Shown here: piece by piece, positions 30,106-36,846 of the stretch
Layout: the number at the start of each line of letters is the position of its first letter
Numbering within the stretch: the first letter of the stretch is position 1
Assembly (NCBI GenBank): GCA_002315455.1
Contig: DCGG01000175.1
Location: forward strand, 1 to 38,051
Direction of reading: 5' to 3'
Source: Lentisphaeria bacterium UBA1784
Lineage (GTDB): Bacteria; Verrucomicrobiota; Lentisphaeria; Victivallales; Victivallaceae
DNA length: 38,051 nucleotides
The notes under the pieces: model-generated
Told to the model about the DNA's origin: nothing
The model's input: the letters and a program-made list of their open reading frames with translations, nothing else
The model's database searches: none
Position numbers and translations under genes: made by a program

Positions 30106-30801
30106 ATGCAATACCGGAATATCGTCAAAGGCATCTTTCTGGAACGCCAGAACCGCTTCATCGCCAAAGTGGAAATCAACGGAAAAGCGGAGACCGTCCA
30201 CGTCAAAAACACCGGGCGCTGCAAAGAACTTCTGCGCCCCGGAACCACCGTCTATCTGGAGCCCGGAACCAATCCGCTTCGCCGCACCCGCTGCGATCTT
30301 GTGGCAGTGGAGAAGATCCGGGACGGCAAAGTACCCCTCGCCATCAACATGGATTCTCAAGTTCCCAACGCCGCTGCGGCGGAATGGCTCCCCTGCAGCG
30401 GCCTCTTTTCTCCCGGTGCGCACATCCGCAGAGAGGTCACCTTCGGCGACTCCCGCTTCGACCTCTATGTCGAGGATGGTCCCCGCCGCTGCTTCATGGA
30501 GGTCAAAGGCGTCACCCTGGAGCAGAATGGCATCGCCCTCTTTCCCGACGCCCCCACCCTGCGGGGCGTGAAGCACCTGAAGGAACTGGTCCGCTGCAAA
30601 GCGGCCGGATACGAAGCCTTTCTGCTCTTCGTTATTCAGATGAAGGAGATCCGCCGCTTCTCCCCCAACGATGCCATGCATCCAGAGTTCGGAGCCGCGC
30701 TCCGGGAGGCTGCGGCCGCCGGCGTGAGGCTTCTCGCCATGGACTGCCGCATCACCCCGGACTCCATCACCATCGCCGATCCCGTTCCCATCGAACTGTG
30801 A
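30106..30801 (+). CDS. sfsA: SfsA family protein (sugar fermentation stimulation homologue)
   Basis: A 231-aa protein of the SfsA family: an N-terminal OB-like part with FLERQNRFIAKVEINGKAETVHVKNTGRCKELL, and a C-terminal nuclease-like part with the signature DLYVEDGPRRCFMEVKGVTLEQNGIALFPDAPTLRGVKHLKEL. The acidic and Lys residues of FMEVKGV are the nuclease-fold motif. The E. coli protein binds DNA and affects maltose genes; the true activity is not settled. The ATG at 30106 follows AGGA; a start further upstream would overlap the promoter. It appears monocistronic. Confidence 0.92.
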   Translation: MQYRNIVKGIFLERQNRFIAKVEINGKAETVHVKNTGRCKELLRPGTTVYLEPGTNPLRRTRCDLVAVEKIRDGKVPLAINMDSQVPNAAAAEWLPCSGLFSPGAHIRREVTFGDSRFDLYVEDGPRRCFMEVKGVTLEQNGIALFPDAPTLRGVKHLKELVRCKAAGYEAFLLFVIQMKEIRRFSPNDAMHPEFGAALREAAAAGVRLLAMDCRITPDSITIADPVPIEL

Positions 30802-30974
30802 AGGCGCCCCGCCTCCCGGTGCGATCTCTGAGAACGCAGAAGCGGAAAACATGCGAACATATCAGAGCCATTTCCCGGTCAGAACATATCCTTTATTTTC
30901 AAAAAACATGGAGAAATCATCACGTTTCCAGCGGATTTTCCTGTCTTTTTTGCGAAAAACCTCCGAATGAACGG

Positions 30975-31003
30975 TTGACAAATCCCTCGGCAGGTGATAG
31001 ATT
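30975..31003 (+). promoter_or_regulatory. Near-consensus promoter for the MFS-HD operon
   Basis: TTGACA (30975-30980), 17 bp, TAGATT (30998-31003), about 62 bp before the ATG. Confidence 0.68.
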
Positions 31004-31065
31004 AACAATACTTCGTAAAAAAAGCACTTTTTTTCACATATGCAATCAGGAAAGGTTTCTGACCC

Positions 31066-32463
31066 ATGGCAACGCAGGCTCCCGCGGAAGGCGCAAAGAA
31101 AATCTATAAAGTAGGAACGTTGGTCTATACCTCCGGCGGATTGATCGCTCTCTTCTGCTGGCTCCTCGGAGGGGAGTTCCCCATGATGTTCAAGGACCGG
31201 GCCCTCGGCGCCTGCGCCACCCAACTCATCACCAAGATCGGCGTCTCCGACCTCTTTTACTCCCTCGTGGTCATCGCGTTCCCCAGTTTCACCAACATCT
31301 TCCTCTGCCCCATCGTCGCCTACATCTCCGACCGGCACAGGGGCCGCTTCGGACGGCGAATTCCCTTTCTGATGTTCACCACGCCATTCGTGGTGATCGG
31401 CACCGCGGGGCTGGGGTTCTCCATCATGCTCGGTGAACAGCTCTGCCGGTTCACGGAGTTCCTCCAGCCCGGACTGCTCAGCCTCCACGCGGCGCAGGTG
31501 ATTTGCTTCTCGGTTTTCTGGGTACTGCTGGATTTCGGAGCCACCCTCACCGGCACCATCTCCAACGCCCTGATCACCGACGTGATCCCGCAGGAGGTCA
31601 TGGGACGCTTTTTCGGCATCACCCGCGGCCTGAACCTCGGCGCCGGAATCGTTTTCAATGCGGTCCTCATGGGCATGGTCAACCAGTACTACCTCTACAT
31701 TTTCTCCGGCGTTGCCCTCTTCTACGCGCTGGGTCTGATCATCCTCTGCCTCAAAGTGAAGGAGGGCGACTATCCGCCGCCGCCCTCCGTGGAGCCCGGC
31801 AGTTCCGCCATGAGCAAGATCGTCACCCCCATCCTGACCTATTTCAGACAGTGCTTCTCCCATCCCTATTACATTCTGCTGATCATCGTTTTCGCCTTCA
31901 GCCGCTACGCCTGCGGCCCCTTCAACATGTACGCTGTGCGTTACGGGTTGAGCCTCGACGTGGACATGGCGCTTTACGGACGGGTGGTCGCGGCCGCTTA
32001 TTTCGGGAGCTTCCTGCTGAGCGTGCCGCTGGGCTGGGTGGCGGACAAAGTCCATCCCCTCCGGGCCACCATGGTCGCTCTGATCCTCTACGGGATCACC
32101 ATGGCCTACGGATGGCTTTTCGTGGGGAATAACGTCCAAAAATTTGTGATCGTCCTCTTCCTCCACACCATCATCAGCGGATGCTACATCACGGTCTCCG
32201 GATCGCTTCAGCCTCGGCTCTTCCCCCGAGCCATCTATGCGCAGTTCCATTCGGCCTTCTCCATCATCAGCGCCATGCTGACCTGCCTCTGCGCCTGGTG
32301 CTTCGGCGAACTCCTGAGTTTCTTCGGGACTTACAAGGTGGTGTTCCCCGGATGCATCATGCTGACGCTCGCCGCCGTGATCGGATACACCTTCGTGCTT
32401 CAGAAGTTCAAGAAGTACGGCGGCGACAAGGCCTACCGCGCCCCCATGCCGGACGAACGCTGA
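31066..32463 (+). CDS. MFS transporter (GPH-like)
   Basis: A 465-aa transporter with about twelve membrane segments. The loop after the second helix reads IVAYISDRHRGRFGRRIPFLMF, the major-facilitator signature in the form seen in sugar:cation symporters of the GPH group and related PVC-phylum transporters. A weaker second-half copy, PLGWVADKVHPLRATM, follows the eighth segment. The ATG at 31066 follows GGAAAGG. Substrate is not predictable; given the genome's glycan focus a sugar is plausible. The HD-domain gene follows after 19 bp, in the same operon. Confidence 0.85.
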   Translation: MATQAPAEGAKKIYKVGTLVYTSGGLIALFCWLLGGEFPMMFKDRALGACATQLITKIGVSDLFYSLVVIAFPSFTNIFLCPIVAYISDRHRGRFGRRIPFLMFTTPFVVIGTAGLGFSIMLGEQLCRFTEFLQPGLLSLHAAQVICFSVFWVLLDFGATLTGTISNALITDVIPQEVMGRFFGITRGLNLGAGIVFNAVLMGMVNQYYLYIFSGVALFYALGLIILCLKVKEGDYPPPPSVEPGSSAMSKIVTPILTYFRQCFSHPYYILLIIVFAFSRYACGPFNMYAVRYGLSLDVDMALYGRVVAAAYFGSFLLSVPLGWVADKVHPLRATMVALILYGITMAYGWLFVGNNVQKFVIVLFLHTIISGCYITVSGSLQPRLFPRAIYAQFHSAFSIISAMLTCLCAWCFGELLSFFGTYKVVFPGCIMLTLAAVIGYTFVLQKFKKYGGDKAYRAPMPDER

Positions 32464-32482
32464 CCCGGCCCCCGGCCGTACC

Positions 32483-33256
32483 ATGTCCCGACTGCTGGAT
32501 GATCTGCTCCTCTGCTATGAGGAGATGACGCGGGAGTATCTTCTGAGCGAAGACGCCCACCTCGTGCGCAACGTCCGTCTGAAGCATGCCCACACCCGCC
32601 GGGTGCTGCTCACCGTGCAGGACCTCTGCCGCGAAGAGATGCTCTCCACCGAAACCACTCGTCTGGCGGAACTGGCGGCGCTACTCCACGACTGGAGCCG
32701 CTTCGAGCAATTCCGGCGCTACCACACCTACAATGACGGGATGAGCGAGGACCACGGGGACGCCTCTGCGGAAATGATCTTCCGGGACGGACTTCTGCCC
32801 GGCCTCCCCGATGCGGAGGTTGCGGATATTGCGGATGCCGTCCGCTGCCACAACAAACTGGCGATCCCGGCGGAACTCTCCCCCCGGGCGCAGGAACTCT
32901 GTCGCATCGTCCGGGACGGGGACAAACTGGATATTTTCTCCGTGCTTCTGGATTACCTGCAGTATCCGGACGATCCCGCCGTCACCCTCAGCCTGAAGGA
33001 AGGCATGGATTTGACTCCCGCCGTCGTGGAGAAGGCCTCCCTGCGGCTCAATCCGCCCCATCAGGAACTGCGGACCAAAGCGGATTTCATCCTGACCAGG
33101 CTGCTCTGGGCCTACGACCTCAACTACAGGTTCACCGCCCGGATGTTTTTGAAAGAGAATCTGCTGCCCCGGATGCGGGCCCAGCTGCCCCCTTCGGCGG
33201 CGGCGGACCGCATCCTGCAGGAAGCCATCGCCCATCTTCAGGCCTTCGTCCGCTGA
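32483..33256 (+). CDS. HD-domain metal-dependent phosphohydrolase
   Basis: A 257-aa HD-superfamily protein. The metal-binding residues are visible in order: His in LKHAHTRRVL (near 33-36), the His-Asp doublet in ELAALLHDWSRFEQF (near 68-69), His in SEDHGDASAEMI, and Asp in RIVRDGDKLDIFS (near 147-150). Such enzymes cleave phosphate mono- or diesters of nucleotides. No second domain is present. It lies 19 bp after the transporter gene and is probably cotranscribed. The natural substrate is unknown. Confidence 0.84.
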   Translation: MSRLLDDLLLCYEEMTREYLLSEDAHLVRNVRLKHAHTRRVLLTVQDLCREEMLSTETTRLAELAALLHDWSRFEQFRRYHTYNDGMSEDHGDASAEMIFRDGLLPGLPDAEVADIADAVRCHNKLAIPAELSPRAQELCRIVRDGDKLDIFSVLLDYLQYPDDPAVTLSLKEGMDLTPAVVEKASLRLNPPHQELRTKADFILTRLLWAYDLNYRFTARMFLKENLLPRMRAQLPPSAAADRILQEAIAHLQAFVR

Positions 33257-33536
33257 AGCGCACGTTCCATCTCCTTCGCACCCTGCTTTTTCGCCCCCTT
33301 TCCGCGGCGGAAAAATTTTATTGCCAAATACAATAAAAAAGTACGGAAAAATATTTGCATTTTCTGATTTTCCTCTCAAAATAAAAAAAGGGGGGGCGGC
33401 GTTTTCTGTGCAGAGTTCGGTGCATGGACGCCGGCTCCGACTTGGCCAGTCGCAATTGCAAAAGCCGCAGAAAACGGCTTGACCGCGGACAAACCGGTCT
33501 TCAGACCAGCCCCGCAGAAAAAAAGGAGAAATCATC
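33257..33536. other. AT-rich leader region without a gene
   Basis: 280 bp with no gene seen. It holds an AT-rich stretch (33314-33390) with TTGCAT at 33355, an A7-G7 junction (33383-33396), and inverted pieces such as ACCGGT. A long leader or an upstream promoter for the gene at 33537 is likely; no -10 box is clear. Confidence 0.4.
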
Positions 33537-34214
33537 ATGAGTGACAAGCGTGTGTTTTTGATCGCATTGGCGACCAGCGTGGCCGTGTTGGCCCTGTTTC
33601 AGGTAGGGAAGATCATCTGCTGCCGACCCTTCCGCGGATGTCCTCCGCCCCAGTGCCGGAAAATGTGCCCCATGCAGAACAAGATGCAGATGTGCCCCAA
33701 GGCCGGGATGCCGGAGTGTGCACCTGCTCCGGCCGCCTGCCCCACGGCCGGGAAAGACCTCCGCAATCCGGCGGGAGGTCCCCGTTTCTTCGTCCAGTGC
33801 CCCCAGTGCCAAACCATGATCTGCCTGCAGGACGGACTTCGCAACGGACCCCGTATGCAGCGCATGGGACACCATAACCGCCGCATGAAGGAAGGCAAAG
33901 GCGAGATGTTCCGTCAGGGCAAAAAGGGAGCCATCGACGGCCGCAAGGAGATGAAGGACCGCAAGCATCCTAAGAACGGTTTCGATGCCAAGACGCCCAA
34001 TGCTCCCGGTAAGGATGGCGTCCGTCCCCTGCCTCCCCCGGCAGATTCCATGCTGCCCGGCGAAGGACCGATTCTTCCTCCTCCCGCCGCTCCCGTTGAG
34101 GTGAAGGCCGAAGTCAAGGCCGGCGCCGCCAAAGCGGCCAAGGCCGACGTCAAGGCCGACGTCAAGGCTGAAGTCAAGACTGACGCCAAGGCGGATACAA
34201 AGGCGGCAAAGTAA
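33537..34214 (+). CDS. Unknown membrane-anchored Cys-rich protein with Lys/Ala/Asp repeat tail
   Basis: A 225-aa protein not recognised as any family. A single hydrophobic segment at about 6-24 (VFLIALATSVAVLALFQVGKI) would anchor it with the rest outside or inside. Residues 28-75 are rich in Cys, Pro and Met (CCRPF, CPPPQCRKMCPMQNKMQMCPKAG), followed by a CPQC pair in FFVQCPQCQTMICLQDG. A very basic middle (KEGKGEMFRQGKKGAIDGRKEMKDRKHPK) is followed by a Pro-rich stretch and a tail of AEVKA/ADVKA repeats. The start has an excellent AAGGAG. The Cys/Met content suggests metal binding, and the tail resembles histone-H1- or LEA-like sequence. It ends in a strong terminator. Confidence 0.6.
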   Translation: MSDKRVFLIALATSVAVLALFQVGKIICCRPFRGCPPPQCRKMCPMQNKMQMCPKAGMPECAPAPAACPTAGKDLRNPAGGPRFFVQCPQCQTMICLQDGLRNGPRMQRMGHHNRRMKEGKGEMFRQGKKGAIDGRKEMKDRKHPKNGFDAKTPNAPGKDGVRPLPPPADSMLPGEGPILPPPAAPVEVKAEVKAGAAKAAKADVKADVKAEVKTDAKADTKAAK

Positions 34215-34228
34215 CGGATTCCGCCACC

Positions 34229-34265
34229 GCCCCCCTGCAGACAGTGGTCTGCAAGGGGGCTTTTT
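34229..34265 (+). terminator. Rho-independent terminator after the Cys-rich gene
   Basis: A 14-bp stem (34229-34242 with 34247-34260), one mismatch, 4-base loop, and T5 at 34261-34265. Confidence 0.88.
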
Positions 34266-34412
34266 GACGTTTCGGGGAGATACACTGCCGCAGTCGAATG
34301 AAACTGCCATGAGTACGAGGCCGTTTCACTCCGCCCACCGCCGGTGCGTGCGCAGAAGGATGCGCAAAGGGCACGGCTTCCGTCAAAAAAAAGGAAAAAT
34401 GGGAAGTTTTAC

Positions 34413-34441
34413 TTGCATTTTCGACAAAACGGGGTTATTTT
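34413..34441 (+). promoter_or_regulatory. Promoter for tRNA-Lys and rpmB
   Basis: TTGCAT (34413-34418), 17 bp, TATTTT (34436-34441). The tRNA begins 27 bp after the -10 box. Confidence 0.65.
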
Positions 34442-34467
34442 ATAAGAATTGAGGTGTTAACTTGGTC

Positions 34468-34543
34468 GGGTTGATAGCTCAGTCGGCAGAGCATCGCCCT
34501 TTTAAGGCGGTGGTCCCGGGTTCGAGCCCCGGTCAACCCACCA
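34468..34543 (+). tRNA. tRNA-Lys (anticodon TTT)
   Basis: The 7-bp acceptor GGGTTGA pairs with TCAACCC. The D-arm TAGCTCAGTCGGCAGAGCA, the anticodon arm with loop CTTTTAA between TCGCC and GGCGG, and the T-arm with GGTTCGAGCC are all in place. The discriminator is A (34540) and CCA (34541-34543) is encoded. It probably shares a transcript with rpmB 76 bp downstream. Confidence 0.95.
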
Positions 34544-34619
34544 TTTTTCAGAACCATCGCCCCGGATGGGCGAAGGGGATTGCTGAAACAAACTGTTTTC
34601 AACATAAAGAGGGACAAAA

Positions 34620-34847
34620 ATGAGCAAGGTTTGCGCCATCTGCGGCAAAGTCAAGGCCAACGGCGGTCACATCACCCGCAAGGGTATGGCCAAGAAGGCC
34701 GGCGGTATCGGTATGCACGTCGTCAAGAACACGAAGCGTACCTTCGAGATTAATCTTCAGACCGTGAAAATCAACGACAACGGCACGGTCAAGAGCGTCA
34801 AGCTCTGCACCAGCTGCATTCGTACCGGGAATTTCCAGAAGGCGTAA
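34620..34847 (+). CDS. rpmB: Ribosomal protein bL28
   Basis: A 75-aa large-subunit ribosomal protein. It has two CxxC pairs (CAICGK at 5-10 and CTSC near 63-66), so this is the zinc-binding (C+) form of L28. The usual GNNVSHA/TRR stretch is here GGHITRKGMAKKAGG. The ATG at 34620 follows AGAGGG. It lies after tRNA-Lys and before a pair of hairpins. Confidence 0.94.
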   Translation: MSKVCAICGKVKANGGHITRKGMAKKAGGIGMHVVKNTKRTFEINLQTVKINDNGTVKSVKLCTSCIRTGNFQKA

Positions 34848-34865
34848 TTCGTCGGAGTTTCCTTC

Positions 34866-34937
34866 GGGGAGAGACCGCCGGTCTTTCCCCTGCCATAAGC
34901 GGACGGGTTTTGCCACCTTGTCCGCTTTCGTTTTTTT
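34866..34937 (+). terminator. Two consecutive hairpins after rpmB, the second a classic terminator
   Basis: First hairpin: 11-bp stem (34866-34876 with 34880-34890), one wobble, no T-run. Second: AAGCGGAC (34897-34904) with GTCCGCTT (34920-34927), followed by TCGTTTTTTT. Confidence 0.82.
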
Positions 34938-35020
34938 CAGAGGCGGAAGTCCGTTTTTTTTCGGGGGGGGAACGTTCCTTCCCTGGCCTCCGCCACCACT
35001 TGATTGAAAGGGTCGATCCA

Positions 35021-35152
35021 ATGCTGGGTCTGGGAGATTGGTGGATCTTCAGCGCCATCGTCGGCTGTCTTGCGGTGACGGCTTTCGGAGTCGTTTACGG
35101 CATCTGCAACTGGAATAAGGGCGGAGAAAATCCGCCCCGGGAGAAACGCTGA
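35021..35152 (+). CDS. Small symporter accessory protein, 43 aa
   Basis: A 43-aa single-helix membrane protein starting MLGLGDWWIF, followed by one hydrophobic segment (AIVGCLAVTAFGVVYGI) and a short tail NWNKGG. This is the pattern of small accessory proteins encoded just before sodium:solute symporters. The ATG at 35021 follows GAAAGGG. Its TGA is directly followed by the ATG of the symporter, so the two are made together. The longer upstream frame is not needed. The role (stability or assembly of the transporter) is presumed from gene pairing. Confidence 0.78.
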   Translation: MLGLGDWWIFSAIVGCLAVTAFGVVYGICNWNKGGENPPREKR

Positions 35153-36805
35153 ATGAGTCCGGAGTTGTCTCTTTTCGGTGCGGCCTGCAGCATGAATACC
35201 GCCGTGCTCTTTTCGCTGATCGTCCTCTACGTCCTGCTCATCGGATATCTGGGCTGGCGGGGCTGGAAGCGCACCCGCAGCGGTCAGGACTATCTGCTGG
35301 CCGGACGGTCCGTCCACCCCTTCGTCATGGCCATGAGTTACGGAGCCGCCTTCATCAGCACCTCCGCTCTCGTGGGGTTCGGCGGCATCGCGGGAGAGTT
35401 CGGGATGGGCCTCATGTGGCTGGTCTTCATGAACATCGCCTTCGGCATCGTGGTCGCCTTCCTCGGGTTCGGACGCCGCACCCGCAGCATCGGACAGAAC
35501 CTCAATGCCCAGACCTTTCCCGAATTCATCGGCAAACGTTTCCGTTCCAACGGTTTGAAGATCCTCGTCGCCCTCATCATCTTCCTTTTCATCCCCCTCT
35601 ATTCCAGCGTGGTCCTCATCAGCGGCGCCCGCTTCCTCCAGGAGGTGATGATGATCCGCTACTCCTGGGCTCTCGTGATCTTCGTCACCGTGGTCGCCAT
35701 CTACGTTATCTTCGGCGGGCTGAAGGGGGTCATGTACGTGGATGCCCTCATGGGCAGCATCATGATCTTCGGCATGCTGACGCTTCTGGTCCTCTGCTAC
35801 GCGAAACTGGGCGGCATCGTCAACGCCCATCAGGCTCTCACCGATCTCGCCCCCCTCGCCGCGGAACGGTTGCCCCATGAGTTCGCACTGGGACACCGGG
35901 GCTGGACCGTCATGCCGGAGTTCAACTCCGTCTGGTGGTGGACCCTCGTCTCCAGCCTGATGCTGGGCGTGGGGATCGGAGCCCTCGCCCAACCCCAGTT
36001 GGCGGTGCGGTTCATGACGGTGAAGAGTACCCGGGAACTGAACCGGGCAATCCTCGTGGGATCCGTCTTCATCCTCTGCACCGCAGGAAGCGCCTATATG
36101 GTGGGAGCGCTCTCCAACGTGTTCTTCTTCCACACCGACAAGGGGATCGCCTCCGGAGTCCGGCAACTGGCCATCGAAGCGGCGGGCGGCAATCCGGACC
36201 TTATCATCCCCATGTTCATCCGGGAGGCGCTGCCCAGTCTGGTGCTGTACGTTTTCTCCCTGACCATGCTCTCCGCCGCCATCTCCACCATGAGCAGTCT
36301 CTTTCACGTGACGGGAAGTTCCATCGGCCACGACCTCTGCCGGGGGATTTCCGGGATGCGCCGCGACAGTTTGCTCGCCAACCGTATCGGCGTGGCCTTC
36401 GGCATCTTCGTCAGCGTGGTCTTCGCCATGGTCCTGCCGCCGGGCTTCGTGGCCCGGGGGACCGCCATCTTCTTCGGCGTGGCGGCGGCAAGTTTTCTGC
36501 CGGCCTACGTCGCCGCGCTCTACTGGAAGCGCGCCACCCGCATTGCGGTGTGGTCCAGCATCACGGTCGGCGTGAGCGTCAGCCTTTTCGGGTTGGTATT
36601 CCTCCACCGGAAGGAGGCCGCCGGACTGGGGATCTGTCAGGCGCTCTTCGACCGGACGGAACTCATCAGCATCCATCCGTGGCCCTTCGTGGACCCCTTC
36701 GTCTATGCGCTGCCGCTTTCGATCCTGACGCTGATCGCGGTCAGTTTTTTCACTCCCAAGCCCTCGGAACAACATCTGCGGCGCTGTTTTCAACGGAACA
36801 AATGA
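35153..36805 (+). CDS. Sodium:solute symporter (SSS family)
   Basis: A 550-aa transporter of the SSS family with about thirteen membrane segments. The N-terminal part has SGQDYLLAGRSVHPFVMAMSYGAAFISTSALVGFGGIAGEFG, the family's first core helix. Later come YVIFGGLKGVMYVDALMGSIMI and TMLSAAISTMSSLFHVTGSSIGHDL, the Ser/Thr-rich sodium-site helix. The substrate group (acetate, proline, sugar, pantothenate) cannot be told. The ATG at 35153 abuts the stop of the small protein; an ATG at 35192 is a second possibility. ileS follows 41 bp later. Confidence 0.9.
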   Translation: MSPELSLFGAACSMNTAVLFSLIVLYVLLIGYLGWRGWKRTRSGQDYLLAGRSVHPFVMAMSYGAAFISTSALVGFGGIAGEFGMGLMWLVFMNIAFGIVVAFLGFGRRTRSIGQNLNAQTFPEFIGKRFRSNGLKILVALIIFLFIPLYSSVVLISGARFLQEVMMIRYSWALVIFVTVVAIYVIFGGLKGVMYVDALMGSIMIFGMLTLLVLCYAKLGGIVNAHQALTDLAPLAAERLPHEFALGHRGWTVMPEFNSVWWWTLVSSLMLGVGIGALAQPQLAVRFMTVKSTRELNRAILVGSVFILCTAGSAYMVGALSNVFFFHTDKGIASGVRQLAIEAAGGNPDLIIPMFIREALPSLVLYVFSLTMLSAAISTMSSLFHVTGSSIGHDLCRGISGMRRDSLLANRIGVAFGIFVSVVFAMVLPPGFVARGTAIFFGVAAASFLPAYVAALYWKRATRIAVWSSITVGVSVSLFGLVFLHRKEAAGLGICQALFDRTELISIHPWPFVDPFVYALPLSILTLIAVSFFTPKPSEQHLRRCFQRNK

Positions 36806-36846
36806 CTTTCATATAACAGTAACTCATAACCAAATGGTGCAGCATC

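Noticed and set aside
30862..32484. 540-aa minus-strand frame rich in His, Asp and Glu
   Set aside because: Antisense of a membrane transporter gene; such frames take on acidic, His-rich composition by codon complementarity.
34102..34214. Tandem repeats that could suggest a CRISPR or non-coding satellite
   Set aside because: They lie in frame at the end of a gene, have no spacers, and code for a Lys/Ala/Asp tail.
34264..34452. 62-aa frame before tRNA-Lys
   Set aside because: Basic, without a ribosome site, and it ends across the tRNA promoter; looks random.
34937..36793. 618-aa Asp/His/Glu-rich minus-strand frame
   Set aside because: Antisense shadow of the SSS symporter, same reason as above.
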